The position numbers and the translations under genes are program-made. A DNA stretch of 64,000 nucleotides from Salinimonas marina (lineage in GTDB: Bacteria > Pseudomonadota > Gammaproteobacteria > Enterobacterales > Alteromonadaceae): contig NZ_CP064795.1 of assembly GCF_015644725.1 (NCBI RefSeq), positions 2,354,501 to 2,418,500 on the forward strand, read 5' to 3'. Under the pieces are notes generated by a model. That model did not search any database, was not told the origin of the DNA, and worked only from the letters and a program-made list of their open reading frames with translations. Within the stretch, counting starts at the first letter, position 1. Every line of letters starts with the position of its first letter. This document shows positions 52,271 to 61,590 of this stretch, one piece after another.

Positions 52271-52627
52271 ATGAAGTTGTATCAAACTATTTTGCTGGCG
52301 GCAGTAATGGTTACTGCCACAGCCTGCTCGAACTGGATTTATCGAATTGATGTACCTCAGGGTAACTTTCTGGATACCGGTGATGTGAAAGAATTGCGTA
52401 TGGGCATGAGCAAAGAGCAGGTTGCTTATGTTCTCGGAAACCCGGTGGTTGAAGACTCATTTAACAAAGATACCTGGTATTATGTGTACGATATGAAACG
52501 CGGGATGAGCAAACGCGGCAAAGACTTTCAAAAACAGCTGGTATTGTCATTTGATGATGGCAAGCTAGCTAAAGCAGATGGCGACTTTGAGCTTTCTGAA
52601 GACTTTGATACACCACTGGACCAGTAA
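52271..52627 (+). CDS. bamE: Outer-membrane assembly lipoprotein BamE (SmpA)
   Basis: The 118-residue product starts at ATG 52271. The signal LYQTILLAAVMVTATACSN has its lipid-attachment Cys near residue 19. The SmpA/OmlA fold shows LRMGMSKEQVAYVLGNPVVE and DTWYYVYDMKRG. BamE is a component of the BAM complex that inserts outer-membrane proteins. It follows recN by 121 bases, as in E. coli (recN-bamE). Confidence 0.95.
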   Translation: MKLYQTILLAAVMVTATACSNWIYRIDVPQGNFLDTGDVKELRMGMSKEQVAYVLGNPVVEDSFNKDTWYYVYDMKRGMSKRGKDFQKQLVLSFDDGKLAKADGDFELSEDFDTPLDQ

Positions 52628-52698
52628 TTCTATACATAGGAATGCTTCACTTTACGCCTATGAGATAGCCTGCCTGCCTGCACAGTCGGTAGCTTCTG

Positions 52699-52923
52699 CT
52701 AAGCAGATTTGCGAATAATGTCTGCCCACAAGTCTGCTTGTGGGCGCGCAGCTAAGCTCACCTTTTCTGAATTATTTTGACGCAGCAGAATCTGGCGCAA
52801 GACAGGGATCGCATTTGTTAAAATCTGGTAATCCGGGCGACCGGTTTTTGCCTGAGGGTATCTGGTTGTAGCTCGCGCCTGGACCTTAAACTGGGGACGA
52901 CAAAAGCCGATAACGCCTGTCAT
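52699..52923 (-). CDS. Uncertain 74-residue hypothetical protein
   Basis: A minus-strand frame ends in SLAARPQADLWADIIRKSA and contains TNAIPVLRQILLRQNN, which look protein-like. However, no good ribosome site precedes ATG 52923 and I do not recognise a family. It is kept as a weak candidate. Confidence 0.3.
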   Translation of the reverse strand: MTGVIGFCRPQFKVQARATTRYPQAKTGRPDYQILTNAIPVLRQILLRQNNSEKVSLAARPQADLWADIIRKSA

Positions 52924-52994
52924 GCTTTAGGCATAACCTTAAGGCCCCTTACTCAGCAAGCGTTGTTGAGCAAACTATAATGCTAACCAGTACC

Positions 52995-53141
52995 TTAGTT
53001 TTTGATAGCGTTAATGGAAATCAAAGCCAGTAGCGGCAGAATCAGCAACGTTAGGACCGCGGATGCCTGAAGTATCGCTGAGCTGATGATAGCCGCGCCC
53101 CACAATAGACAAACTCTGCTCACCCTTTGATTACACTGCAT
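52995..53141 (-). CDS. Small two-helix membrane protein
   Basis: A 48-codon minus-strand gene starts at ATG 53141 four bases after AAGGAAG. It reads QCNQRVSRVCLLWGAAIISS, then AILQASAVLTLLILPLLALI and SINAIKN. A basic N-terminus and a long hydrophobic region that could span the membrane twice are clear. The good ribosome site and non-random hydrophobicity support it as real. No known family is recognised. Confidence 0.55.
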   Translation of the reverse strand: MQCNQRVSRVCLLWGAAIISSAILQASAVLTLLILPLLALISINAIKN

Positions 53142-53960
53142 ACATCTTCCTTACTGGCGCTTAGGTGCACCGGTTATCATTTGATTTTTTCTGCACTATG
53201 AGTCTATCGGCGATGGCAGATTTGGCTGTATTTTAACCAGCAAAAGAATGTAACTAATTATTCGAGGTTGCCTAATCTGAGTAAAATATTGCATATCGGC
53301 TCAGCTGACGCTTGGTGGTGTAAGCTCTGATAACGTGGCTGACTCGCGTTGGCTCTACCGGTATTTTTTCGCAATAGAAAAACAAAAACGGTTTATCCGG
53401 TAATAAAGCCCATTGACGAGGCGATAAGTTAAAAATAGCCGGTTAACTCGAATGACTGGGTGTTCCATCCTAATGACATTCTATATTTTGAATGCTTTAA
53501 AGCGCTGCGGCACCACCAATTAAAATAGTTTTGTGTTGCAAACTCATGTGGTCGGCACTGCGCCCTGGCCATGAGTGACAGCTGGTCTAATAACAAGCTG
53601 CTGGTGTTGAAGCCTGAAAACAGAGTATTGCTATAGCCGATCACCAGCGTCACGTTAAGATGAGTTTAGCCTGAGACTGCCAGAATGTTTCGAGCCAGCG
53701 ACCACTGATACTGATTGATGCTTACGGTTTCAGGCCAACCGCCGATACCAACAGGGGAGGCGGCTTATGCTTAGGGGCATGCAGAGCGGGCGTTATAAAA
53801 AAATTGGTTTCGCCCACAAACAACAGGAAAATAGGGTTCGGTTGGAATAACACAGCGGTCAGTGAACCAGACCCAGGTGCAGTATTCCTACTGGCCCTTG
53901 AGAAATTTACATTCCCGAATTATTCAAAAACGTAATATTTACACGATCTGCTCCATGGTG
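53142..53960. other. Gene-poor stretch
   Basis: No convincing gene of normal size is visible on either strand. One tiny plus-strand ORF at 53767-53850 (27 codons, LRGMQSGRYKKIGFAHKQ) has a strong GGGGAGG site six bases before its ATG but no other support. A 74-codon minus-strand ORF at 53429-53653 has no recognisable features. Confidence 0.4.
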
Positions 53961-54143
53961 TTAATCGTCAGATTTATCTTTTGGCTTACGACGGGTCCGT
54001 TCGTCCCGGGTTATCCAGTCTTCCAGCGCAGCACCGGGATCCTCTTCGCCCGCGATACTGGTTTCTTCCGGAGCGCCGGATTCAGCATCCTTCTCCTTGA
54101 GTGGCTTTTTATTCTGTGCTTTGTCTTGAGCTTTGTCAGTCAT
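53961..54143 (-). CDS. Small charged hypothetical protein
   Basis: The 60-residue product starts at ATG 54143 behind GAGGAG with 7-base spacing. It is highly charged and low in hydrophobic residues (DKAQDKAQNKKPLKEKDAES, DWITRDERTRRKPKDKSDD), so it is probably soluble and partly disordered. The overlapping plus-strand ORF (53862-54194) lacks a ribosome site and is rejected. Function unknown. Confidence 0.6.
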   Translation of the reverse strand: MTDKAQDKAQNKKPLKEKDAESGAPEETSIAGEEDPGAALEDWITRDERTRRKPKDKSDD

Positions 54144-54441
54144 AAGAAACTCCTCACAAAACGTGCATCACTTTCTGCACTATTGGTATCTTGATTGCAT
54201 TGAAAAATCAGGCAGCTTTAAGCCTGGTGAGATAACCATAACGTCTTTGCTCGCGTTATTGGTGTTAGGAGATACGCGAGCCAAAGCAGTGCAGTTCATT
54301 GTTAAGATCCAACTTACCGGTATAACAAAAGCAGCCTTACTAAAGAATTATGACAGTAATATTACAGTTATGTAAAAAATACTGGATTTTATGCTTATTC
54401 TTTAGTAACCTAACTAAGTCAAAAAAGAACAGGAGGATGTT

Positions 54442-54576
54442 ATGATTAAATCATTTACCAAGTTCTTTCAGCGTAAACACCCGTATACCGTGGCATTTTA
54501 TATTGGAAGAAAGAAAACACAGAAAATTTTTGATTGTAAAATCAAAAAGAAAAAGGAATTGTTCTCTGCTAAATAA
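54442..54576 (+). CDS. Small basic hypothetical protein
   Basis: The 44-residue product starts at ATG 54442, five bases after a near-perfect AGGAGG. It reads IKSFTKFFQRKHPYTVAFYI then GRKKTQKIFDCKIKKKKELF and is strongly basic (many Lys). The strong ribosome site and absence of other genes nearby make it credible. No family is recognised; a nucleic-acid or membrane-surface role is only a guess from charge. Confidence 0.6.
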   Translation: MIKSFTKFFQRKHPYTVAFYIGRKKTQKIFDCKIKKKKELFSAK

Positions 54577-54773
54577 TGCAGAGGGAGTAAAATAACCACA
54601 CGTTATTTTTCAACACCATCAAAGTACCAAGACTAACCTTCTTTATTAGTCACCTATAAGTAAGACCTGGATAACATATTCAGGCCGAGGCTGTAAAAAC
54701 TAATACGGTACTTAAGATGTATGCCATAGAGGCAGTGTTCAAAGCATTCTTGCTTTATTCCTGGTGTTAAAAT
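54577..54773. other. Intergenic, nothing seen
   Basis: This is A/T-rich sequence between a small plus-strand gene and the porin terminator, with no gene or hairpin of note. Confidence 0.4.
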
Positions 54774-54809
54774 AAAAACCCCGCTAGTCATAGCGGGGTT
54801 TTTGTTTTT
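54774..54809. terminator. Terminator of the porin gene (bidirectional)
   Basis: AAAAACCCCGCT (54774-54785) and AGCGGGGTTTTT (54792-54803) form a 12-bp stem with A and T flanks, past the porin stop on the minus strand. Confidence 0.88.
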
Positions 54810-54839
54810 GGAATATACCATTGTCTGGCTGACTTGCGT

Positions 54840-56018
54840 TTAAAAGGAAATATCCCATTGCACACGTACGCGATTATCATCGTAAGTGTTGTTATCTAAG
54901 GCGTGCAGGTCAAATTGGGTAAAATCGACACTAACTTTGTTATAGTGACCCGCAATGAAGTAATTAACGCCGAAACTCTGCTCTTCATTTTTACGCTCTA
55001 CACCATCCCGATGCGAGGTGTAGGTTGCATAGCGACCCGCCACTTCTAATTGCTTTGGCCACCAGTCGATAATTTCATTTAAAAAGTAACCCGCTTGTAC
55101 GTAATAACCATCTAACGTTAGATCAGATACATTCTCGCTGGAAACAATCTTATCGTGATACTCGGCTTCGGCGCTGAAACCCTGATACATATAAGACAGG
55201 TCGAAGGTATATTGTCTTACTTTGGTTAATGCTTCGGTTTCTTCCCAGCGCGGTAACTGGCTACCACCGGATGAAGAAAAACGACTGTAGTCACCTTCTA
55301 CTAACGCGCGGGCAAAACCTACCGACAATGCGGGTTCTTTATGCCTGTCAATATCAGCCGTGGTCAGTTCAACACCGCCACCTAGTGGGTTCCACTGGAA
55401 GCGACCATAGTACAATGGGTCGCCGGGGCCCGACAGGCTATTACCACGTCCGGTACCAGAGCCCACTCCGGCCCAGTAATTAAAGTCAGCCATGGTGCCT
55501 TCATTCAGACGACCATACACCGCAGCCGCATTATGGCGGTCGATAGTAAACATCTTGTTTACGATTGAGCGGTCGACCAAATGCTGCTTGCCACTGCTGA
55601 TACTGCGTTCACGAGAATAGTCTAACTTCCACTGTCCGACTTTGAAGCTCAGCGCCTTGTATTTCTCGATCGCGATTCCGTAATCGATGAAATAGCCGTC
55701 ACCCACTTCAAACTGCGAGAAATACTTAAACCAGGGTTGATATAAATGCCCTTTCACTTTCAACCGAGACCGGTTCACATTGATGGTACGGTCGGTATCT
55801 GACAAAAAATCGTCCGCCTCACGCGGATCGCTGTCATAAGCGTTAGTGTAGCGCATCTGCGCCCGCGCATTAATTTTGGCGGAGGCGAATGAAGACTCAT
55901 CGCCAAATTGAATGCCTTTTCCATAAGGGAACAGATGATCTTCATCGTTAGCATTGGCAGTATATGAGCTTAATGATAACAGTGCACATGCACAGAGGCT
56001 CAGCTTGGTTTTGAGCAC
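54840..56018 (-). CDS. Phosphate-selective porin, OprO/OprP family
   Basis: The 392-residue product has a signal peptide (LCACALLSLSSYTANAND) and a 16-strand-type barrel rich in aromatic girdle residues, ending in VRVQWDISF with terminal Phe. Family landmarks are INVNRSRLKVKGHLYQPWFK, FKVGQWKLDYSRERSISS and LQVEVAGRYATY-like KQLEVAGRYATY. OprP-type channels take up phosphate or polyphosphate across the outer membrane. A Pho box 78 bases upstream of the start supports phosphate-starvation control. Monocistronic. Confidence 0.88.
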   Translation of the reverse strand: MLKTKLSLCACALLSLSSYTANANDEDHLFPYGKGIQFGDESSFASAKINARAQMRYTNAYDSDPREADDFLSDTDRTINVNRSRLKVKGHLYQPWFKYFSQFEVGDGYFIDYGIAIEKYKALSFKVGQWKLDYSRERSISSGKQHLVDRSIVNKMFTIDRHNAAAVYGRLNEGTMADFNYWAGVGSGTGRGNSLSGPGDPLYYGRFQWNPLGGGVELTTADIDRHKEPALSVGFARALVEGDYSRFSSSGGSQLPRWEETEALTKVRQYTFDLSYMYQGFSAEAEYHDKIVSSENVSDLTLDGYYVQAGYFLNEIIDWWPKQLEVAGRYATYTSHRDGVERKNEEQSFGVNYFIAGHYNKVSVDFTQFDLHALDNNTYDDNRVRVQWDISF

Positions 56019-56335
56019 AGTGTTTTCTCCCGGATGAGCTTAAACTTCAGGCTGCGCAGTGTAATGCGTCACCTTTTTCAGTCAAGAAAATTAATATGAC
56101 AGTTTTGTGACATAGCTATGTAATAGCCGGAAGATTGGGTTATTGCAACTTTAACGAAGTATTATTTAATACTTGGATCCAAACTGCAATGTTGTATCAG
56201 GTAAGCGGAAACAGCTTGCAAGATGAGTTGCTTAACGAGGTATGCTCATTTTTGCATACTCGATTAGCCCTTTTTTCCGTGATTGTGTCACACTAACGCC
56301 CTCTAGCCATCTAACTTCAAAGATACAGATAATTT
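56019..56335. other. Intergenic region between porin and TM2 genes
   Basis: This is a divergent promoter region. It contains the Pho box at 56096-56113. I see no gene. Confidence 0.5.
56096..56113 (-). promoter_or_regulatory. Pho box upstream of the porin gene
   Basis: On the minus strand the sequence reads ATGTCAC-AAAA-CTGTCAT, two 7-bp half-sites spaced by 4 bp. This matches the PhoB consensus CTGTCAT-N4-CTGTCAT at 12 of 14 positions. Confidence 0.7.
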
Positions 56336-57067
56336 ATGTTTAAGCCTGCTCAAAATGCCCCCTGTCCTACTTGCAATAGCCAGTTACCGGCCCAGGATGG
56401 CCGTTGTCCGGAATGCCAGGGTATTGCTGAGTTATTTGTTTACAAAAGTCGGGTAGCTGCCGCCACCCTGGCGTTATTTGGCGGAATGTTTGGCTTACAT
56501 CGGTTTTATCTGCGTCAGTGGCGGGCATTTTTTTACTTATTATTATGCTGGACCCCCTTACCATGGTTAGCCGGGATTATTGAATCGGTAATTTTCCTGG
56601 CTACCTCACAAAAAAGCTGGAATGCCAGATACAATCACGGCATCTGGGCTGGCCGCGAAAGCGGTAAAACACTGGCGATATTTATGGCAATAGGAATTGG
56701 GCTGCTGATCTTTGCCATTAGTCTGGTGAGCTGGCTTCCGTTTGATATGGCGAACCGGTTTATGGCCGCACAACAACAGCAACAACAAGTCATACTGGCG
56801 GGCGAACATATTGCTGAGGCCACCGAGCAATATCTGAAAACCCATCAGCAGCGGCCCGACACCCTAAGCCAGCTACAGTTAAATGAGGACATCATTAGTC
56901 CGGCAAAAGCGTTTATCCGCTTTGAACGAGGCAACATTTATTTAATGCCCGCCGGCGCCAAGACCAGCGAAGTCAGCATGGTGCCTGTGGTGTTAAAAGA
57001 TGAGGTGCTTTGGGATTGTGGCACCCCCGCCTTGCCCAAGGCGATGCTGCCCCGCCAGTGCCGTTGA
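56336..57067 (+). CDS. TM2-domain membrane protein with zinc ribbon
   Basis: The 243-residue product has an N-terminal zinc ribbon (CPTC at 10-13 and CPECQG at 24-29), then a TM2 domain (ALFGGMFGLHRFYLRQWRAF, the conserved G-HRFYLG-like turn) with two to three helices. After another hydrophobic segment near 120-140, the C-terminal half is soluble and resembles minor-pilin or secretion-type globular domains. The function of TM2 proteins in bacteria is not established. It lies just 6 bases before the acpH-like gene and is probably cotranscribed. Confidence 0.78.
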   Translation: MFKPAQNAPCPTCNSQLPAQDGRCPECQGIAELFVYKSRVAAATLALFGGMFGLHRFYLRQWRAFFYLLLCWTPLPWLAGIIESVIFLATSQKSWNARYNHGIWAGRESGKTLAIFMAIGIGLLIFAISLVSWLPFDMANRFMAAQQQQQQVILAGEHIAEATEQYLKTHQQRPDTLSQLQLNEDIISPAKAFIRFERGNIYLMPAGAKTSEVSMVPVVLKDEVLWDCGTPALPKAMLPRQCR

Positions 57068-57073
57068 TTGCAA

Positions 57074-57700
57074 ATGAATTATTTGGCACATTTGGCGCTG
57101 GCCCAACCTACCAGCGCGTCGGTTCAGGGGAATTTACTGGGCGATTTTATGCGGGGTTGTCAGCATGAACATTTTGATTTTGACGTGCAGTGCGGGTTAA
57201 ACAACCACCGTTTTGTAGACCGGTTTACCGATGAGCATGCAAAAATACGTGAGGCAAAATCGTGGTTTTCCAGCCAGCGACGCAGATTTGCCGGCATCAT
57301 TCTCGATGTTAGTTTTGATCATTTTTTGATAAGCCATTGGTCACAATTTTATACTCAGTCCTTCGAGCGCTTCTGTGAACAGCGCTATGCCCTGTTGCAG
57401 CCTGCCCTGGCGGATATGCCTTTGTCGATGCAGCGCACGGTTACAAGCATGCTGAAGCATCGTTGGCTTGATGTTTATCGCACGCCTGAAGGCCTGGCCA
57501 GGGCCCTGGATAACACCGCTGCGCGCATTCGCTTTCGGCATGCGTTTACCGGCAGCATTGATGAAGTTATGCAGCATTATGCGGCCCTTAAGCAAACATT
57601 TTTAGACTTTTACCCGCAACTGATGCAGGCTGTAGTCTCTGCAAATATAGAATCAGGCCAGGCTCACCAGCACATCAATCCCGCGCTCAAGAAAAAATAA
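57074..57700 (+). CDS. acpH: Acyl carrier protein phosphodiesterase, AcpH-like
   Basis: The 208-residue product starts at ATG 57074 (NYLAHLALAQPTSASVQGN). The family pattern GNLLGDFMRG with the acidic residue, NHRFVDRFTDEHAKIREAKS, and DVSFDHFLISHWSQF are diagnostic of ACP phosphodiesterase (DUF479/AcpH), which removes the phosphopantetheine arm from acyl carrier protein. Its 3' end overlaps the convergent DUF445 gene by 48 bases. Confidence 0.9.
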   Translation: MNYLAHLALAQPTSASVQGNLLGDFMRGCQHEHFDFDVQCGLNNHRFVDRFTDEHAKIREAKSWFSSQRRRFAGIILDVSFDHFLISHWSQFYTQSFERFCEQRYALLQPALADMPLSMQRTVTSMLKHRWLDVYRTPEGLARALDNTAARIRFRHAFTGSIDEVMQHYAALKQTFLDFYPQLMQAVVSANIESGQAHQHINPALKKK

Positions 57701-58947
57701 AATCCCGCCGATCAAGCCTCCCACAATGGTGCCATTAATACGCACTTTTTGCAGATCTTTGCCAATATTGAGCTCAATCTGTTCGGCCATTTCCCGCTCG
57801 TCCCAGTTTTCTATGGTAGTGCGAATATGACTGGTCAGAAAATCACTTACCTGCGGCCCCAAATACACGGCACTGTTAATAACCGCCTCATTCACGGTGT
57901 GATTAAGCGCCTTGTTTTCTGCCAGCGTATCACCGAATTCTTTTAACATTGTCTGCAGATGATGCCGCAAACGGCTATCCGGTTTGGCCAGATCAGCTTG
58001 CATATACCCGCGGACATCGGTTAGCACCTGCCCCATATAACCATGCAAGGTTTCGTTGTCGAGCAAAGCACGCTGCCATTGCTGAAGTTTTTCGCCGGTT
58101 TGCTCATCGTGTTCGATACGCCGAATCATCTGAGCTACGTAGCGGTCAAAAGAGCGGCGCAGTGGATGATGTGGATCCTCATTAATATCGGCTATGGTGC
58201 TGACAATCGCGCGCGTCGCGACTTGTGCGCCCTGCTCGCTCAGCCACTGGGTAGGCAGAAATTTTTCAAGCCGGCGGTATTCCGTGCGTAGCCACTGGTG
58301 CAATTTGGCGGTCATAAATTCCTGAGTTGAAGGCTGCTGCAATAAGCGTGCAGCTTTATCGATCAGCTGATCAAGCAACTCCTGATGCCGGCTCTCCCGG
58401 GTGAGCACTCGTAAGGTCCCCCGGCCAGAGGGCGTATATCCAGCTTCGATAAAATTTGTCTGACATTATGGGTCATTACATTTTGTACGGATTGGTCGCT
58501 TATCATCGACAAGGCGCCGGCGCCGGCATCACAGGCAAACACCGCCAGGCGCTTGGAGTTGGTCGGTTGTTTTAGCCAATAAGCTAAATTGTCGGCCGGA
58601 TGCGACTGTCTTACTAACTGTCCGATGGCCGCGGGGTTAAAAAACTTCTCTTTTACAAATTCGGCCAGATTCGATGCAATCCGGGATTTATTGGCCGCCA
58701 CAATATTCGTGTGTGGAATAGGATACTGAGGCGGGATGGGTTTGAATAATGCGGTGACGGCAAACCAGTCTGCCAGCCCACCCACTAAGGCGGCCTCACT
58801 GACCATCTTAAAAAATGCATTGTAAGCCAACCAGCCGGCCTGGCTAAAGCTGTGCTCCAGTAAGGTAGTGATAATAAATAGTATCGCTGCAATAAATAAG
58901 CAGCCGGCGGCCTGTTTTTTTGCACGGGCTAATTGTTGCGCTTTCAA
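57653..58947 (-). CDS. DUF445 family membrane protein (apparent frameshift)
   Basis: One extra base in CCCCC at 58418-58422 joins LDIRPLAGG to TLRVLTRESRHQELLDQL, giving 431 residues. An N-terminal helix pair (GCLFIAAILFIITTLLEHSF) and the conserved EAALVGGLADWFAVTALFKP and NIVAANKSRIASNLAEFVKE are the DUF445/YjiN signature. A long helical region and a C-terminal hydrophobic hairpin (INGTIVGGLIGGILFFLERG) follow. The function is unknown. The gene is alone on the minus strand. Confidence 0.87.
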
Positions 58948-59003
58948 TTGCCTCTCCTGCCAGATTGGGTTTACTAAGAATATGGCTTATTACTGGATTG
59001 GAT

Positions 59004-59028
59004 ATAAAAAAGGCCTGCAAAGCAGGCC
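59004..59028 (-). terminator. Terminator of the aldo/keto reductase gene
   Basis: GGCCTGC (59012-59018) and GCAGGCC (59022-59028) pair around a 3-base loop, followed on the minus strand by six T residues. Confidence 0.85.
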
Positions 59029-59076
59029 ATTCATCTTAATAAGATGTGTCTGAATAGACAGATCCGTGGCTTAAAT

Positions 59077-59886
59077 TTAGTCCCATTCGGGCCCGAAATC
59101 CGGATCGACAATGCGGTCGCCATTGTCCAGATTGTCAATCAGTTCCATGTCCTCTGGCGACAATTTAACCTTCTCAAAGTCAAAGTTATCCTGCAGGTGA
59201 TCAGCATTGGTGGAAGAAGGAATAGTGTAATAACCCTTTTCCTTGATCCAGGCTAAGGTAACCTGAGCCGGAGAAGCATTGTGTTGTTCGGCAATGGTGT
59301 TCAATGTTTCACTTTTCATTACCTTGCCTACCGCAAATGGCATATAGGCGGTCACTGACATGCCCAATTCATGGGCGCGCTCTGCCACCTTGCGGTTTTG
59401 CATAAATGGATGCAGCTCAATCTGATTGGTGTAGATTTCACCTTCACCCAGAATCTCAACCGCTTGCTCCATTTGTGCAATAGTGAAATTTGAAATACCA
59501 ATGTGACGAGTCAGACCTTCTGCTTTGGCCTGGGCCAGGCTGGTCAGATATTCTTCCATCGGTACTTTGTCATCTGGCGATGGCCAGTGAATCAGTAGCA
59601 AATCGACATAATCGGTTTTCAATTTTGCCAGGCTTTCGTGGACACTTTCGATGAAGCTTTTATTGCCAAACCGCTCGAACCAGACTTTGGTGGTTAAAAA
59701 GAAATCTTCGCGGTCAATACCATTGGTCTGAATGGCGTCGCCAACCTGCTCTTCATTGCCATAAATCTGAGCAGTGTCGATGTGTCTGAAACCAATTTTC
59801 AGTGCATCAAGCACCGATTTGCGCGCGGTGTCATCTTCTAATCTGAATGTTCCAACACCTAGCTGCGGCATGTTTTCCATGTTCAC
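59077..59886 (-). CDS. Aldo/keto reductase, DkgB-like
   Basis: The 269-residue TIM-barrel NADPH-dependent reductase has FRHIDTAQIYGNEEQVGDAI with the catalytic Asp and Tyr, LTTKVWFERF with the Lys, LLLIHWPSPDDK with the His and HIGISNFTIAQM. The overall form fits the 2,5-diketo-D-gluconate reductase group of small bacterial AKRs. It reduces aldehydes or dicarbonyls in the cytoplasm; the true substrate is not readable. Monocistronic, with its own terminator. Confidence 0.92.
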   Translation of the reverse strand: MNMENMPQLGVGTFRLEDDTARKSVLDALKIGFRHIDTAQIYGNEEQVGDAIQTNGIDREDFFLTTKVWFERFGNKSFIESVHESLAKLKTDYVDLLLIHWPSPDDKVPMEEYLTSLAQAKAEGLTRHIGISNFTIAQMEQAVEILGEGEIYTNQIELHPFMQNRKVAERAHELGMSVTAYMPFAVGKVMKSETLNTIAEQHNASPAQVTLAWIKEKGYYTIPSSTNADHLQDNFDFEKVKLSPEDMELIDNLDNGDRIVDPDFGPEWD

Positions 59887-60038
59887 TCCTCGTTTTATTG
59901 AAAAAATAAACGCGCTGCCAGCTACAATTTCAAAGTCTGCTTACCCAACGCGTTGTACCTGATTCCCTACGCAAGCTAGCCTCTTACAGATCGCCTCGGG
60001 CTGTCTATTAAGCTTGTCCAGGCTGGGCTTTGGCCAAT

Positions 60039-60071
60039 AAAAAAGGCGAAACGCTGACACGGTTCGCCTTT
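60039..60071 (-). terminator. Terminator of the rluB operon
   Basis: A stem formed by AAGGCGAA and TTCGCCTT with one internal mismatch is followed on the minus strand by a T run, 25 bases past the rluB stop. Confidence 0.8.
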
Positions 60072-60095
60072 ATAATCAAAAGAGTAACGGTAAAA

Positions 60096-60956
60096 TCAGC
60101 GCTTATTACCGGCGCCGGATTTGCGTGTGCGATGTTTTTTAACCGACCGGCGCATGCGGCTTAAGCGGGCATGGTCCAGCTTGGTCTGACGCGCGTCCAC
60201 CAGACTGCTACTTTCATCAGACAGGCTCACCAGTTTGCGCAATTTGTTCACATCTTCAAGCTCAAGCTCTACCCAGGCTCCCTGGGGCAGACGCTTTTGC
60301 AGCTCGATGGGTCCGTAGCGTACCCGAATCAGACGGCTTACCTGAACTTCCTGTGACTCCCAAAGACGTCTTACTTCGCGGTTTCGCCCTTCCTGCAAGG
60401 TAACATTGAACCACTGGTTCATGCTTTCATCGTCATTTTTACGCGGCTTGATGCTGGTGAACTTGGCCACGCCATCGTCCAGCTCCACCCCTTTTTTAAG
60501 GGTGCTGAGGGTCTTGGAGGGGACTTCACCAAATACCCGTACTGCGTATTCGCGCTCAACTTCACATTTGGGATGCATCAGGCGGTTGGCCAGCTCGCCA
60601 TCGTTGGTAAACAACAACAAACCACTGGTGTTGATATCCAGTCGTCCTACCGCAATCCAGCGCCCTAAACGAATCGTCGGTAATCGTTCAAACACGGTAG
60701 GCCGGCCTTCAGGATCGGAGCGACTACACAGCTCCCCTTCGGGCTTGTTGTACATCAGTACCCGGCACACCGGCTTCTCAGTCTGGCGCGATAACAGATG
60801 TCCATCGACACGAATCTGGGCTTCCGGCCCGACCCGATCGCCCAGGGTCGCAATGCTACCGTCTACGGAAACCCGGCCCTGCTCAATCCAGCGCTCCATT
60901 TCGCGGCGCGACCCCAGGCCCTGATTAGCCAATACTTTTTGCAATTTTTCACTCAT
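60096..60956 (-). CDS. rluB: 23S rRNA pseudouridine synthase RluB
   Basis: The 286-residue product has an S4 domain at the N-terminus ([20 protein letters not shown]) followed by the RsuA-type catalytic domain. The catalytic Asp lies in [20 protein letters not shown], and [20 protein letters not shown] is the conserved later motif. A basic tail ([14 protein letters not shown]) extends the protein. It modifies U2605 of 23S rRNA. It overlaps scpB by 8 bases and is last in the PHP-yciO-scpA-scpB-rluB operon. Confidence 0.95.
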   Translation of the reverse strand: MSEKLQKVLANQGLGSRREMERWIEQGRVSVDGSIATLGDRVGPEAQIRVDGHLLSRQTEKPVCRVLMYNKPEGELCSRSDPEGRPTVFERLPTIRLGRWIAVGRLDINTSGLLLFTNDGELANRLMHPKCEVEREYAVRVFGEVPSKTLSTLKKGVELDDGVAKFTSIKPRKNDDESMNQWFNVTLQEGRNREVRRLWESQEVQVSRLIRVRYGPIELQKRLPQGAWVELELEDVNKLRKLVSLSDESSSLVDARQTKLDHARLSRMRRSVKKHRTRKSGAGNKR

Positions 60957-61590
60957 GAGTGTTCATACTCTTTGGTTCGGTTTTGTCGTTCGTACGGTCT
61001 GTTGTCGCAGACGGTACCTCTTTTTTCTCACCTGACATGTCAGCGTGTTTGAGTGCCAGCGTTGCAAAGGCATCAGCACTGGGAAGCTGCGACAGAGAGG
61101 TTAACGAAAAATAATCAAGAAAGGCACTGGTGGTGGCGTATAACGCCGGCCGCCCGGCCACTTCTTTATGACCCACGATGGTTACCCATTCTCGTTCAGT
61201 CAGTGTTTTAATAATGTTACTGCTTACCGCCACTCCCCGGATTTGTTCGATTTCACCGCGGGTAATCGGTTGGCGGTAAGCAATCAGCGCCAGGGTTTCA
61301 AGCAGGGCTCTGGAATAGCGCGGCGCATTTTCAGGCCATAAGCTCTGTAACCAGGGCGCCAGAGAATCCAGCGACTGGAACCGATAGCCGCTGGCCACTT
61401 TAACCAGCTGGATCCCACGAGGCGCATAGTCTAATTCCAGCGCTTTCAACGTCTCGGATAACTGCGTTGCCGAAACATCAAACTCTGAGAGCACCGTTTC
61501 CTTTAGCTTTTTCGGGGTTACCGGTCGATCAGCAACAAAAATACTGGCTTCAATAAGTTGTTTGAGCTGAGCAGCATTAATCTTCTTCAT
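60949..61590 (-). CDS. scpB: Segregation and condensation protein B
   Basis: The 213-residue product has two winged-helix domains ([40 protein letters not shown]). The family motif [14 protein letters not shown] and a polar tail are visible. ScpB with ScpA and SMC forms a condensin complex for chromosome segregation. It overlaps scpA by 14 bases. Gammaproteobacteria that encode MukBEF can still keep these genes, so the partner SMC cannot be judged here. Confidence 0.95.
   Translation of the reverse strand: MKKINAAQLKQLIEASIFVADRPVTPKKLKETVLSEFDVSATQLSETLKALELDYAPRGIQLVKVASGYRFQSLDSLAPWLQSLWPENAPRYSRALLETLALIAYRQPITRGEIEQIRGVAVSSNIIKTLTEREWVTIVGHKEVAGRPALYATTSAFLDYFSLTSLSQLPSADAFATLALKHADMSGEKKEVPSATTDRTNDKTEPKSMNTHE

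Noticed and set aside
53862..54194. 110-codon plus-strand hydrophobic ORF
   Set aside because: It is antisense to a small minus-strand gene with a much better ribosome site; its hydrophobicity is the mirror of charged codons on the other strand.
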